A stretch of 64,000 bases of DNA, from contig JAHBTO010000004.1 of NCBI GenBank assembly GCA_019638525.1, positions 62,001-126,000 of the forward strand, written 5' to 3'. Both the position numbers and the translations under genes were made by a program. This document shows, piece after piece, positions 1 to 7,885 of the stretch. The notes under the pieces are model-generated. The model did not search any database. It was not told the origin of the DNA and saw only the letters and a list, made by a program, of their open reading frames with translations. Every line of letters starts with the position of its first letter. Positions within the stretch are counted from its first letter, which is position 1. Source of the stretch: Ferruginibacter sp. GTDB lineage: Bacteria; Bacteroidota; Bacteroidia; Chitinophagales; Chitinophagaceae.

Positions 1-410
1 GTAACCTTTGTTTGTTTGCCATATAAAATGATTTTTTTTGAAGGTATATCCATCACCATCGAATCATCTGCATGATATACCACCGGTGCTTCTAATGCAT
101 CTTTTGATGTACGAAAAGAAAAAGTATCTGTTTTAGTAATGATATTGGTATCTGCTTTTACAACACCGGCAAGAGAATCATTTATTTCATTGTTCTTATC
201 AACAATATTTTTTTTTATTTGATTAGAATCTGATTTTAAAATTTTTATTGCCTGTTCATTTTTTACTGGAATTGTATCGGAAGTTAAAAAACTGTGAAAA
301 CCTTCATAATGAAAACCACTGGCAACACAATTTGGTGTTATAGATAATAACAACAGCGCCAATGCCAATAGCAATTTGTATTTTGCATTACCTTTGTTTA
401 GATGGCTCAT
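1..410 (-). CDS. lptD: LptD-like outer-membrane LPS assembly protein, N-terminal part
   Basis: This gene is cut by the window edge, so only about 136 N-terminal residues are visible. They begin MSHLNKGNAK and contain a hydrophobic signal-like segment (about residues 11-31). A low-complexity linker follows. The last visible stretch (DSMVMDIPSKKIILYGKQ) matches the start of the OstA/LptA-type beta-jellyroll at the N-terminus of Bacteroidota LptD proteins. LptD inserts lipopolysaccharide into the outer membrane. It diverges from the amidase-MlaD-OstA genes, and the nearby OstA-like gene supports an LPS-transport setting. The call rests on this N-terminal pattern and the neighbours; the barrel is outside the window. 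Confidence 0.7.
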   Translation of the reverse strand, partial: MSHLNKGNAKYKLLLALALLLLSITPNCVASGFHYEGFHSFLTSDTIPVKNEQAIKILKSDSNQIKKNIVDKNNEINDSLAGVVKADTNIITKTDTFSFRTSKDALEAPVVYHADDSMVMDIPSKKIILYGKQTKV

Positions 411-422
411 AGTAAAGATTGG

Positions 423-430
423 CAAAAATA
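423..430 (-). promoter_or_regulatory. Promoter -7 box for the LptD-like gene
   Basis: On the minus strand the sequence reads TATTTTTG, an exact match to the Bacteroidota -7 consensus TAnnTTTG. It lies 12 bases before the LptD-like ATG, so the leader would be very short. No clear -33 TTTG was found. Confidence 0.5.
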
Positions 431-491
431 GCCATTATAACAGAATGTAAATGTGAATTATTGAATAATTAGTAACCCCCTGATAAACCTG

Positions 492-1856
492 ATGAATATG
501 ATTAGAAAGAAAGTTCCTTTTTTATTATTAATAGCTGCATCGCATTTGTTAATATTAAACAATTTATTTTCTCAAACTCCAAAATACATAAAAACAATAG
601 TTGTAGATGCCGGTCATGGCGGCAGTAAAGACCCCGGGGCAATAGGCCAATATGAAAACTCTTTACGATCACAGGAAAAAGATGTAACACTTGCCATCAG
701 TTTAAAATTAGTAGCCGAATTAAGAAAACAACTTCCGGGAGTAAATATTGTACCAACCCGTACAACAGATATTTACCAAGACCCCCGTGAAAAAGCCAGG
801 ATAGCCAATGAAGCCAAAGGCGACCTTTTTATTTGTATACATGCCGACAGTGGCCCCTTAAAACAAGGTAGGCGTCAAATAGGTACCAGAACTGTAACCC
901 GGCATAAGATTACATATACTGGCAAAGGCAAAAAAAAGAAAAAGATACGTACATCATATGAGGTAGAAGAGCCTGTATATGAATATTTCAAATTGCCTTT
1001 AACAAGAAGTGGTACCAGCGTATGGATCTTTGCGGCACATAAAACAAGTGATAAACTTAAAGCCATTATGGATGGAGATGAAAACTTTGAGATTGAAACA
1101 GGTGGCGTAGATTCAGTAGAAAACAGCCTCGATTTTAAAACTCCCGAAGGAAGAACCATTGCAGCTATTTATGCAAAAAGATACCAGGAAAGAAGCGACC
1201 GCCTGGCAACTATGGTGAACGAAGAAATTGAAGCAACTGGCCGGCCGGCATTAGGGGTTAACCAACGGCAAAAAGGTATTTGGGTTTTACAGGCCACCAA
1301 TATGCCTGCCATATTAATTGAAACAGGTTTTATAAATAACCCCGATGATGAAAAATATATAAATAGCGAAAAAGGACAGCAAGAACTTGCATCGGCAATA
1401 ACAGAAGCTGTAAAACGTTATAAAGCACAAGTTGAAAATACAAATTATACACCACCAACAAAAACAGATATAACCGGTAAAAAAATAACTGCACCACCAG
1501 CCGATTTTGAAAAAAGAGAAATAAAAGATGTAAAAACCATAATGGTTAATAACAGTACAGTAAAAATTGATTTATATGATGATGGTGAAATTGATAACGA
1601 TATTGTATCCGTGTACTTTAATAAATCACTCATTTTTGATAAAAAACCTTTAACCGCCACCGCCCAATCATTTAATATTGAACTGGTACCTGGCAAAACA
1701 AATGAGTTGGTATTATATGCCGATAACCTGGGAAATATACCTCCCAATACGGCGCTTATGGTTATTACAGATGGTACCGAAAGGCACGAAGTACGCTTAT
1801 CGGCCGACCTGAAAAATAATGCTTCGGTAAGATTTGAATTAAAAAATAAAAATTAA
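492..1856 (+). CDS. N-acetylmuramoyl-L-alanine amidase (Amidase_3) with extra C-terminal domain
   Basis: This zinc amidase cleaves the lactyl-amide bond between MurNAc and the stem peptide in the periplasm and so helps cell separation and wall turnover. A signal peptide covers about residues 1-28. The Amidase_3 core shows VVDAGHGG (H42), EKDV (E62), CIHAD (H117) and ILIETGF (catalytic E277). A basic, variable insertion (about 120-215) interrupts the core, as in other Bacteroidota amidases. Residues 347-452 form a separate domain with the motif NELVLYADNLGNIPPNTALM, which recurs in the LamG protein at 32284-33429. The start could also be Met3. It is followed by an MCE protein and an OstA-like protein on the same strand. 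Confidence 0.92.
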   Translation: MNMIRKKVPFLLLIAASHLLILNNLFSQTPKYIKTIVVDAGHGGSKDPGAIGQYENSLRSQEKDVTLAISLKLVAELRKQLPGVNIVPTRTTDIYQDPREKARIANEAKGDLFICIHADSGPLKQGRRQIGTRTVTRHKITYTGKGKKKKKIRTSYEVEEPVYEYFKLPLTRSGTSVWIFAAHKTSDKLKAIMDGDENFEIETGGVDSVENSLDFKTPEGRTIAAIYAKRYQERSDRLATMVNEEIEATGRPALGVNQRQKGIWVLQATNMPAILIETGFINNPDDEKYINSEKGQQELASAITEAVKRYKAQVENTNYTPPTKTDITGKKITAPPADFEKREIKDVKTIMVNNSTVKIDLYDDGEIDNDIVSVYFNKSLIFDKKPLTATAQSFNIELVPGKTNELVLYADNLGNIPPNTALMVITDGTERHEVRLSADLKNNASVRFELKNKN

Positions 1857-1904
1857 ATTAAACCTGTCTTAACTTCACACAAGTTTAATTAGACAGCATC
1901 CAAA

Positions 1905-2918
1905 ATGAAAATTTCTAACGAATCAAAAGTAGGGGCATTAACAGCCATAGCCATAACACTGCTAATACTTGGCTTTAATTTCTTAAAAGGAAAATCTTTT
2001 TTTGATAAAACTCATACCCTTTATGCCAAATACAGTAATGTACAGGGGCTTGCCACATCAAACCCGGTAACAATAAACGGTATGCAGGTTGGTACAGTTT
2101 ACAAAATCTCAACAGATAAAAATATGAAAGAGATTTTGGTGAATATGACGCTCACCAAAGATGTAAACATTCCTGTAAACTCAGTAGCTCTTATCAAACC
2201 CTCTTTATTAGGCACCATCAGTATCGAAATAAAATTGGGCGATGCTACCACTTACATTCCTCAAAACGGCACCATAGCCACGCAAAATACAACCGGCATA
2301 TTTAATGATGTACTTAGTAAAGTAGATCCTGTATTGGTACAAGTTACTAAAGCAGTAACATCTATTGATTCTGTTTTGCAGGCTGTAAACAGGATATTAG
2401 ACCCTCATGCTAAAAACAATATTTCGGCAACTTTGGATAACTTAAATAAAACAACAGCCAACCTTATAACTGCTTCCTCCTCGTTAAATGTTTTATTAAA
2501 TACACAAACCGGTGCATTGGCCGGTACACTTAAAAACCTTAATTCATTTACCGGCAATCTTGATAAAAATAATGACAAGATAACAAACCTTGTTACCAAT
2601 CTTGATAAAACAGCTACCAACTTAAGCCAGTTGGAACTGCAAAAAACACTAACCACTTTAAACAGTACTATTGACGACCTTCAAACTACAATTGGTAAAT
2701 TAAACAGCACAAAAGGTACTGTAGGTTTGCTTTTGAACGACACCAAACTATACAACAACCTTACAGCAACAGCCAATAAGTTAAATTTATTGTTAGATGA
2801 TTTAAAAACTAATCCTAAACGTTACATTAATATATCGGTATTTGGACGCAAAAATAAAAACCCTGGCCTATTGGTACCCCTGCCCGATACTATAAATGCG
2901 CCTTACCTTAGGCAATAA
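1905..2918 (+). CDS. MlaD/MCE family phospholipid transport protein
   Basis: A single N-terminal membrane anchor (about residues 9-28) is followed by one MCE domain (about 35-115, with KYSNVQGLATSNPVTINGMQVG). The rest is a long helical, Thr/Asn/Leu-rich tail that resembles the coiled needle of MCE proteins. MlaD-type proteins bind phospholipid and form the periplasmic hexamer of an ABC system for lipid traffic to the outer membrane. No permease or ATPase partner lies in the window. It starts 48 bases after the amidase and is probably co-transcribed with it. At 337 residues it is longer than the MCE core alone, as is usual in Bacteroidota. Confidence 0.87.
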   Translation: MKISNESKVGALTAIAITLLILGFNFLKGKSFFDKTHTLYAKYSNVQGLATSNPVTINGMQVGTVYKISTDKNMKEILVNMTLTKDVNIPVNSVALIKPSLLGTISIEIKLGDATTYIPQNGTIATQNTTGIFNDVLSKVDPVLVQVTKAVTSIDSVLQAVNRILDPHAKNNISATLDNLNKTTANLITASSSLNVLLNTQTGALAGTLKNLNSFTGNLDKNNDKITNLVTNLDKTATNLSQLELQKTLTTLNSTIDDLQTTIGKLNSTKGTVGLLLNDTKLYNNLTATANKLNLLLDDLKTNPKRYINISVFGRKNKNPGLLVPLPDTINAPYLRQ

Positions 2919-2991
2919 AAATTTAACAGCTTTAATGAAGCCTGTATTCAAATAAATTATCAATTTACAGGCTGATAATAAATTGTAACCA

Positions 2992-4620
2992 TTGCGATTA
3001 AAGTGTAACATCAACAAATTCTTATTATTTTTCTTTGCATTTAGTTGCACTAAAATTTATGCACAGCAAATAATAAATAATACTGCAAGCGGCGATACCA
3101 TACGCATCATAAAAATAATACAGGGCAAAACCCTGCGTATGATAACTGTTGATACAGCCACTACTTTGCAAACCATTGCAGGCAATGTAATTATTAAAGA
3201 AGGCCTTACCACATTCAGTTGCGATAGTGCCACCATTAACCGTAAAACAAATATCCTGGAAGCCTTTGGCAACATACACATTAATGATAACGACAGCATA
3301 CATACTTACGCCCAATACCTTAAATATGTTGGCGCCGAACGGATAGCATATCTTAAGAAGAAAGTAAAGCTTACCGATAAAAAAGGCACACTTTATACCG
3401 ATGACCTTGAATATAATTTAAGAACAGGCATAGCCACTTACAAGAATGGAGGAAGAATTACAAATGATAAAACTGTTTTAACCAGCCTTGATGGTGTGTA
3501 TTATGCCGATACTAAGGATGTTTATTTTAAAAACAATGTTCATCTTAAAGACCCCGACAGGGATATTTGGACCGATAGTTTACAGTATAACCTTAAAACC
3601 AATATTGCCAACTTTATTGCACAAACAAAAATTGTTGGTAAAGATGGAAGCATCATCAACACCAAAAGCGGAACTTATAATTTAGAAACTGGCGAAGCTA
3701 TCTTTCTCGACCGGTCTAATTTTAGTGATAGCACACGCAGCGGTGTTGCTGATAAGATAGCTTATGATAAGAAAAACGGCATTTTGCAAATGCTGGGCAA
3801 TGCAAAACTTGTTGACAGTGTAAACAGGGCCATTGTTTTTGGAGGAGAAGTGTATGCCGACACTAAAATAAATTCTTTTTTAGCCAGCCGTAAACCGGTA
3901 ATGATTTTATACCGTGATGGTGATAGTACTTATATTGCAGCAGACACACTTTTTTCGGGACTGCGAAAGTACGACAGCCTTGAAAGGAAGGTTAACACTT
4001 ACACAGATACATTAAGAACAACACAAGCCATAAAAGCAAATAATGCCGATTCTTCCATAAGGTATTTCTTAGGTTTTCATAACGTACGCATATTTAATGA
4101 TTCGTTACAGGCAGTGAGCGACAGCCTTCATTACTCCACACTTGATTCTACTTTTAAACTTTTTGGCCAACCGGTGGTTTGGAACCAACAATCGCAAATA
4201 ACCGGCGATACCTTATACATGTTTACCCAAAATCAAAAACCAAAACGGCTGTATGTTTTTAATGATGGTATGATTGTGAACAGAACGAAAGAAGGTTTAT
4301 ATAACCAAATTGCCGGCCGAACACTTAATGGGTATTTTGTAGATGGCAATATTGATTATGTTAGAATAAAAGGCAGCCCTGCAGAAAGTATTTATTACCC
4401 ACAAGACGATGACAGCGCTTATATTGGCATGAACAGGAGCAGTGGCGATGTAATTGATGTATTTTTTGTAAAAAAAGAAGTAAACAAAGTTGTTTTTGTA
4501 AATGATGTAAACGGCACTCTTTTTCCTTTTAAAGATATACCTGCCGATAAAAAAGAGTTGAAGGGTTTTAAATGGCTTGATAACCGCAGGCCTAAAAACA
4601 AGCTTGAACTATTTGAATAG
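2992..4620 (+). CDS. OstA-like (LptA/LptD-N family) periplasmic protein
   Basis: A TTG start gives a signal peptide that ends near KIYAQQ (about residue 25). Repeating beta-rich segments with FSCDSATINRKTNILEAFGN and LEYNLRTGIATYKNGGRI are typical of the OstA/LptA beta-jellyroll that carries LPS across the periplasm. The 542-residue length suggests several consecutive jellyroll modules rather than the single module of enterobacterial LptA. The amidase-MCE-OstA order, with an LptD-like gene divergent, indicates an outer-membrane assembly cluster. Its role as a bridge component is inferred. No ATG lies upstream in frame, so TTG is the likely start. A stem-loop terminator follows. Confidence 0.8.
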   Translation: MRLKCNINKFLLFFFAFSCTKIYAQQIINNTASGDTIRIIKIIQGKTLRMITVDTATTLQTIAGNVIIKEGLTTFSCDSATINRKTNILEAFGNIHINDNDSIHTYAQYLKYVGAERIAYLKKKVKLTDKKGTLYTDDLEYNLRTGIATYKNGGRITNDKTVLTSLDGVYYADTKDVYFKNNVHLKDPDRDIWTDSLQYNLKTNIANFIAQTKIVGKDGSIINTKSGTYNLETGEAIFLDRSNFSDSTRSGVADKIAYDKKNGILQMLGNAKLVDSVNRAIVFGGEVYADTKINSFLASRKPVMILYRDGDSTYIAADTLFSGLRKYDSLERKVNTYTDTLRTTQAIKANNADSSIRYFLGFHNVRIFNDSLQAVSDSLHYSTLDSTFKLFGQPVVWNQQSQITGDTLYMFTQNQKPKRLYVFNDGMIVNRTKEGLYNQIAGRTLNGYFVDGNIDYVRIKGSPAESIYYPQDDDSAYIGMNRSSGDVIDVFFVKKEVNKVVFVNDVNGTLFPFKDIPADKKELKGFKWLDNRRPKNKLELFE

Positions 4621-4629
4621 GCAGTAATA

Positions 4630-4669
4630 AAAAAAAGACATCCCGGTAAAAACCAGGATGTGTGTTTTT
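4630..4669. terminator. Bidirectional rho-independent terminator
   Basis: The arms ACATCC (4638-4643) and GGATGT (4656-4661) pair, with GGT/ACC inside around an AAAA loop and one C-A mismatch. An A tract precedes and a T tract follows, so it can stop the OstA-like gene and the convergent small secreted protein. Confidence 0.75.
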
Positions 4670-4686
4670 ATGAAAATAATCCAACC

Positions 4687-5064
4687 TTAACTTTTCGCTT
4701 TAGTAGTTTTTGATGCTGTAGTTTTATTGGCTTTGTAACGCATATCGGGTGTTCCATCTGCTTTTTTAGGCCCTGTGGCTTTTGCTGCTTTGTTTTCCTT
4801 GTATCGCATATCGGCTGTACCATCTTTTTTTAAGTGCGTACTTGTTTTTGCTGCAGTTGATGTTGTTGCAGCAGGCTTTGTATCGGATGCCACAGCCTTA
4901 TTGGTTGTTGTTGCTTTTTGTGTAGTTGCAGATTTATTCATTTTTACAACTTTTGCCTGTTTAGCTGCTTCAGGTTTATCTGTTGTTTTTTTAGCGGTGG
5001 TTTGTGCGGTTGCAAATGCACCAAAACCCAGTAAAATACATAGAGCAATTATCAATTTTTTCAT
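4687..5064 (-). CDS. Small secreted Ala/Lys/Thr-rich protein with DGTxDMRYK repeats
   Basis: The function is not recognised. The start chosen is the internal ATG at 5064 because it gives a clean signal peptide (MKKLIIALCILLGFGAFATAQ, about 21 residues); the longer reading has an unlikely N-terminus. The mature part, about 104 residues, is very rich in Ala, Lys and Thr and probably disordered. It ends with two copies of a short motif: KKDGTADMRYKENK and KKADGTPDMRYKANK, separated by about eight residues. High lysine content suggests binding to an anionic partner, but that is only inference. It sits between two terminators and appears to be its own transcription unit. Confidence 0.7.
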   Translation of the reverse strand: MKKLIIALCILLGFGAFATAQTTAKKTTDKPEAAKQAKVVKMNKSATTQKATTTNKAVASDTKPAATTSTAAKTSTHLKKDGTADMRYKENKAAKATGPKKADGTPDMRYKANKTTASKTTKAKS

Positions 5065-5147
5065 GTTGAAAATTTTTAAGTTTAAAATTTTAAATAAATG
5101 TATATGCAGAAAAAATAACCTTGTGTTAGGCAATGGTTAATGAATTT

Positions 5148-5184
5148 AAAAACAAAGCCCGTTAATAAAAAATTAACAGGCTTT
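5148..5184 (-). terminator. Terminator of the aminotransferase gene
   Basis: AAAGCC (5154-5159) and GTTAAT (5161-5166) pair with ATTAAC (5172-5177) and GGCTTT (5179-5184) around an A5 loop, with one mismatch. Read on the minus strand a T tract follows, 27 bases past the stop codon. Confidence 0.78.
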
Positions 5185-5210
5185 ATAAAATTAAGATTAC
5201 AGGTTTCAGA

Positions 5211-6401
5211 TTATTTGAGTTTCTCTAATGCAGCTTTAATTTTTACAAATGCTTTTTCAATATTTTCCATACTGTTAGCAAAAGATAACCTTATACAACC
5301 AGGTGCACCAAACGCTTTACCAGTAACGGTTGATACATGGGCTTTGTTTAACAGGTACATACAAAGGTCATCAGCATTTTCTATGATATCCTCGCCATCC
5401 GATTTACCAAAAAAGGCAGATACCCTGGGGAAAATATAAAATGCACCCTGTGGCTCACTGCAATCCATACCCGGTATGCTGGCAACAAGTTCCAATACTT
5501 TTTTCCTTCTTTTAGCAAACTCTGCAACCATCATTTCTGTAGGTTTCATATCGCCTGTTAATGCAGTTATGGTTGCTCGTTGTGTAACGGCATTGGCACC
5601 ACTGGTAACTTGTCCCTGTATTTTTTCGCAGGCTTTTGCCACTTCTTCATGTGCGGCAATATAGCCCAGCCTCCACCCCGTCATGGCATAACCTTTACTT
5701 AATCCGTTTATAATTACTACCCTGTCTTTTATTTCTTCAAACTGTGCAATGCTTTCATGCCTTCCCTCGTAATTGATGTATTCATAAATTTCATCGCTCA
5801 TAATAAAAATACCGGGGTGTTTTTTAAATACGGCTACCATTGCTGCTAGTTCATCCTTTGTATAAACAGCGCCGCTTGGGTTGCAGGGCGATGAAAACAT
5901 GAACAGTTTTGTCTTTTCTGATATGGCAACCTCTAACTGTGCTGCGTTAATTTTATAACCGTTTTCAATCGTTGTATCTATAAACTTTACATTGCCACCC
6001 ACCATTCTCACAATTTCGGAATAAGTAACCCAGTAAGGAGTTGGTATAATCACTTCATCGCCTGCATCTACAATAGCCATTACCGTATTGGCAATACTTT
6101 GTTTTGCCCCTGTACTAATTACAATTTGATTGGGTGTATAATCAAGCCCGTTATCTCTTTTCAGTTTTTTACAAACGGCTTCTCTTACATCGAGGTAACC
6201 GGCTACTGGAGTGTAATGACTATAATTTTCATCAATTGCTTTTTTGGCAGCGTCTTTTATATGCGCCGGTGTATCAAAATCTGGCTCGCCTAAACTCAGG
6301 TCGGTTATATCAAATCCTTTTGCCCTTAACTCCCTGCCAAGTTTGGCCATTTTTAAAGTTTCGGGTTCATTAAAGCGTTCAAGGAGTGATGATAATTGCA
6401 T
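5211..6401 (-). CDS. Pyridoxal-phosphate aspartate aminotransferase family protein (class I/II)
   Basis: This is a fold-type I PLP aminotransferase of the bacterial aspartate aminotransferase (subgroup I-gamma) type, which interconverts aspartate/oxaloacetate with glutamate/2-oxoglutarate in the cytoplasm. Seen in sequence: DLSLGEPDFDTP near the N-terminus, YTPVAGYLDVREAV, NPSGAVYTKDEL, the PLP lysine in GLSKGYAMTGWRLGY (about K236), and the C-terminal arginine in CIRLSFANS. The start is set at the ATG at 6401 (MQLSSLLERF), which fits the family N-terminus better than an upstream codon. The length, 396 residues, is normal. Substrate preference within the family cannot be fixed from sequence alone. 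Confidence 0.9.
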   Translation of the reverse strand: MQLSSLLERFNEPETLKMAKLGRELRAKGFDITDLSLGEPDFDTPAHIKDAAKKAIDENYSHYTPVAGYLDVREAVCKKLKRDNGLDYTPNQIVISTGAKQSIANTVMAIVDAGDEVIIPTPYWVTYSEIVRMVGGNVKFIDTTIENGYKINAAQLEVAISEKTKLFMFSSPCNPSGAVYTKDELAAMVAVFKKHPGIFIMSDEIYEYINYEGRHESIAQFEEIKDRVVIINGLSKGYAMTGWRLGYIAAHEEVAKACEKIQGQVTSGANAVTQRATITALTGDMKPTEMMVAEFAKRRKKVLELVASIPGMDCSEPQGAFYIFPRVSAFFGKSDGEDIIENADDLCMYLLNKAHVSTVTGKAFGAPGCIRLSFANSMENIEKAFVKIKAALEKLK

Positions 6402-6422
6402 GTATTTATTTTTAAGTAGGCG

Positions 6423-6430
6423 CAAAAATA
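6423..6430 (-). promoter_or_regulatory. Promoter -7 box for the aminotransferase
   Basis: TATTTTTG on the minus strand matches TAnnTTTG exactly. It lies 21 bases before the start at 6401 and just past the stop of the upstream serine hydrolase gene, so the aminotransferase can be transcribed independently. Confidence 0.5.
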
Positions 6431-6431
6431 A

Positions 6432-7757
6432 CTATTTATCATAGGTAAATAAAACCGGCGATAAATCGGGCTTGTTTTTATAATGCCTTTTCAACTCATA
6501 ATTATAAATAACCTGGCCAAGGTTTTTCATAAATGGAAGCCCTAAACTGTCGTAATCATATTTATCATCGTTAATAATACCATCGCTGTTGCAATAAATA
6601 ACGGCAGATAAAAAGAATTCAATTTTATTTTTATAATCTACAATGTAGGCTGCATCAATCAACTGCCCATAAGCATCGCCTACCTTGTTAAATATGCGGA
6701 TATTTGCTTGTGGATTTTCTTTTGAACCGCCATAAAACAAAAATTTACAATAGGCAGGCCAGTAATTAATAGTATCTGCACTGTAAGGCGGATAAATACT
6801 TTCTGTAGGATACTGGCTCATGTATTTTAATACAAAGCGCCTGTCATCTTCAGAAATATTAAAACGTTTTGAAGCTTCAACTTTTTCAGGAAATACCAGA
6901 CTTAACAGGATATTATGTAAATCTTGCAGGCACAACCTGTTTTTCTTTGAAAAATCCATAGGCCTGTTTATTAATTTGCCGGCACTGTAATAACTTTTGC
7001 CTAAACTGTCATTTCTGTTATTATACTTTAAATTACTTCTTTGTTCTTTTTGTACATAAACGATATTACCTGCACTATCGTAAAATGTAATTGGGTTTGT
7101 ACGCCGGTTTTCTTCTTCCGATAAAAAAATGTCGAGGCGGTGTATCACCTGTGCATCGCTGTATCCTTTTTTCTTTAGTTCATCATTAATATATTGCTGT
7201 CCCAGGAATTCGTATAATCGGTTAAATGCATCATTATCGCTCACCATCAATATCTTTTTAATATAATGGGCAATGGTTGGCCTTCCATCGGGAGTAGTAG
7301 GATCGTTGTAAACATCAGATTGCCCGGTAAATGCCGAGCCCGTAAGCATTGTTGTATTTGGCGTTACTTGTGTATTATTTATTTCATGAAGCTTTTGTAA
7401 TGCCAATAATACAATTGGCAACTTTACAGTAGAAGCCGGATAATAATACCGTGCTGCATTTACATTAAAATAATGGTTTTGCAATATGGGCCTTCCATTG
7501 GCGCCCCTGTTAACCTGTGTATAAATGACCTGTACATTTAAATCATTACGATTTTTTAGTATTTCGGCAAAATATTGTGGGTAATTGTTCAAAATCGATT
7601 CCAGTAAACCATCGTTTTGGGCAGTATCGGGCATATTACTTACGTTTTGTTTATTATTGGTATTTGAAGCATGGGTATTTTTACCTGTAGTGCCGCAAGA
7701 CAGGAAAAAGGCAATAACAACCAGTAAATTAAATAAGGCTTTATGTTTACAAATCAT
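6432..7757 (-). CDS. Class A beta-lactamase-fold serine hydrolase, lipoprotein
   Basis: The N-terminus is a lipoprotein signal with Cys21 in FFLSCG, so the enzyme is probably membrane-anchored in the envelope. The catalytic domain shows the penicillin-recognising motifs: S109-x-x-K112 (ASTVK), SDN at 173-175, and KVG at 358-360 in the place of KTG. Spacing between the second and third motif is much longer than in true class A beta-lactamases, and total length (441) is well above the usual 290. It belongs to the Beta-lactamase2 type serine hydrolases common in Bacteroidota. Substrate is unknown; a peptidoglycan-related role is possible, and antibiotic hydrolysis is not supported. Confidence 0.8.
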   Translation of the reverse strand: MICKHKALFNLLVVIAFFLSCGTTGKNTHASNTNNKQNVSNMPDTAQNDGLLESILNNYPQYFAEILKNRNDLNVQVIYTQVNRGANGRPILQNHYFNVNAARYYYPASTVKLPIVLLALQKLHEINNTQVTPNTTMLTGSAFTGQSDVYNDPTTPDGRPTIAHYIKKILMVSDNDAFNRLYEFLGQQYINDELKKKGYSDAQVIHRLDIFLSEEENRRTNPITFYDSAGNIVYVQKEQRSNLKYNNRNDSLGKSYYSAGKLINRPMDFSKKNRLCLQDLHNILLSLVFPEKVEASKRFNISEDDRRFVLKYMSQYPTESIYPPYSADTINYWPAYCKFLFYGGSKENPQANIRIFNKVGDAYGQLIDAAYIVDYKNKIEFFLSAVIYCNSDGIINDDKYDYDSLGLPFMKNLGQVIYNYELKRHYKNKPDLSPVLFTYDK

Positions 7758-7830
7758 AATACAAGTTTACAGCCATAAACTAATATATTTCAAAAAAAAT
7801 ATGTCATAAAAACTAAAGCGGTTTTTCCCC

Positions 7831-7838
7831 TATCTTTG
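7831..7838 (+). promoter_or_regulatory. Promoter -7 box for secDF
   Basis: TATCTTTG matches TAnnTTTG. It lies 47 bases before the secDF ATG. No good -33 TTTG was found at the usual spacing. Confidence 0.55.
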
Positions 7839-7885
7839 CACACTTCTAAAAATTCAACAAAGAAGCTACTAAAACGTCTATTATT

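Noticed and set aside
4775..5140. A 121-codon open frame on the plus strand
   Set aside because: It is antisense to the small secreted protein; its Ala/Val/Phe-rich composition is the complement of the Ala/Lys/Thr-rich gene.
6432..7757. An antibiotic-resistance beta-lactamase
   Set aside because: The length and motif spacing do not fit class A beta-lactamases, and the third motif is KVG with a long insertion before it.
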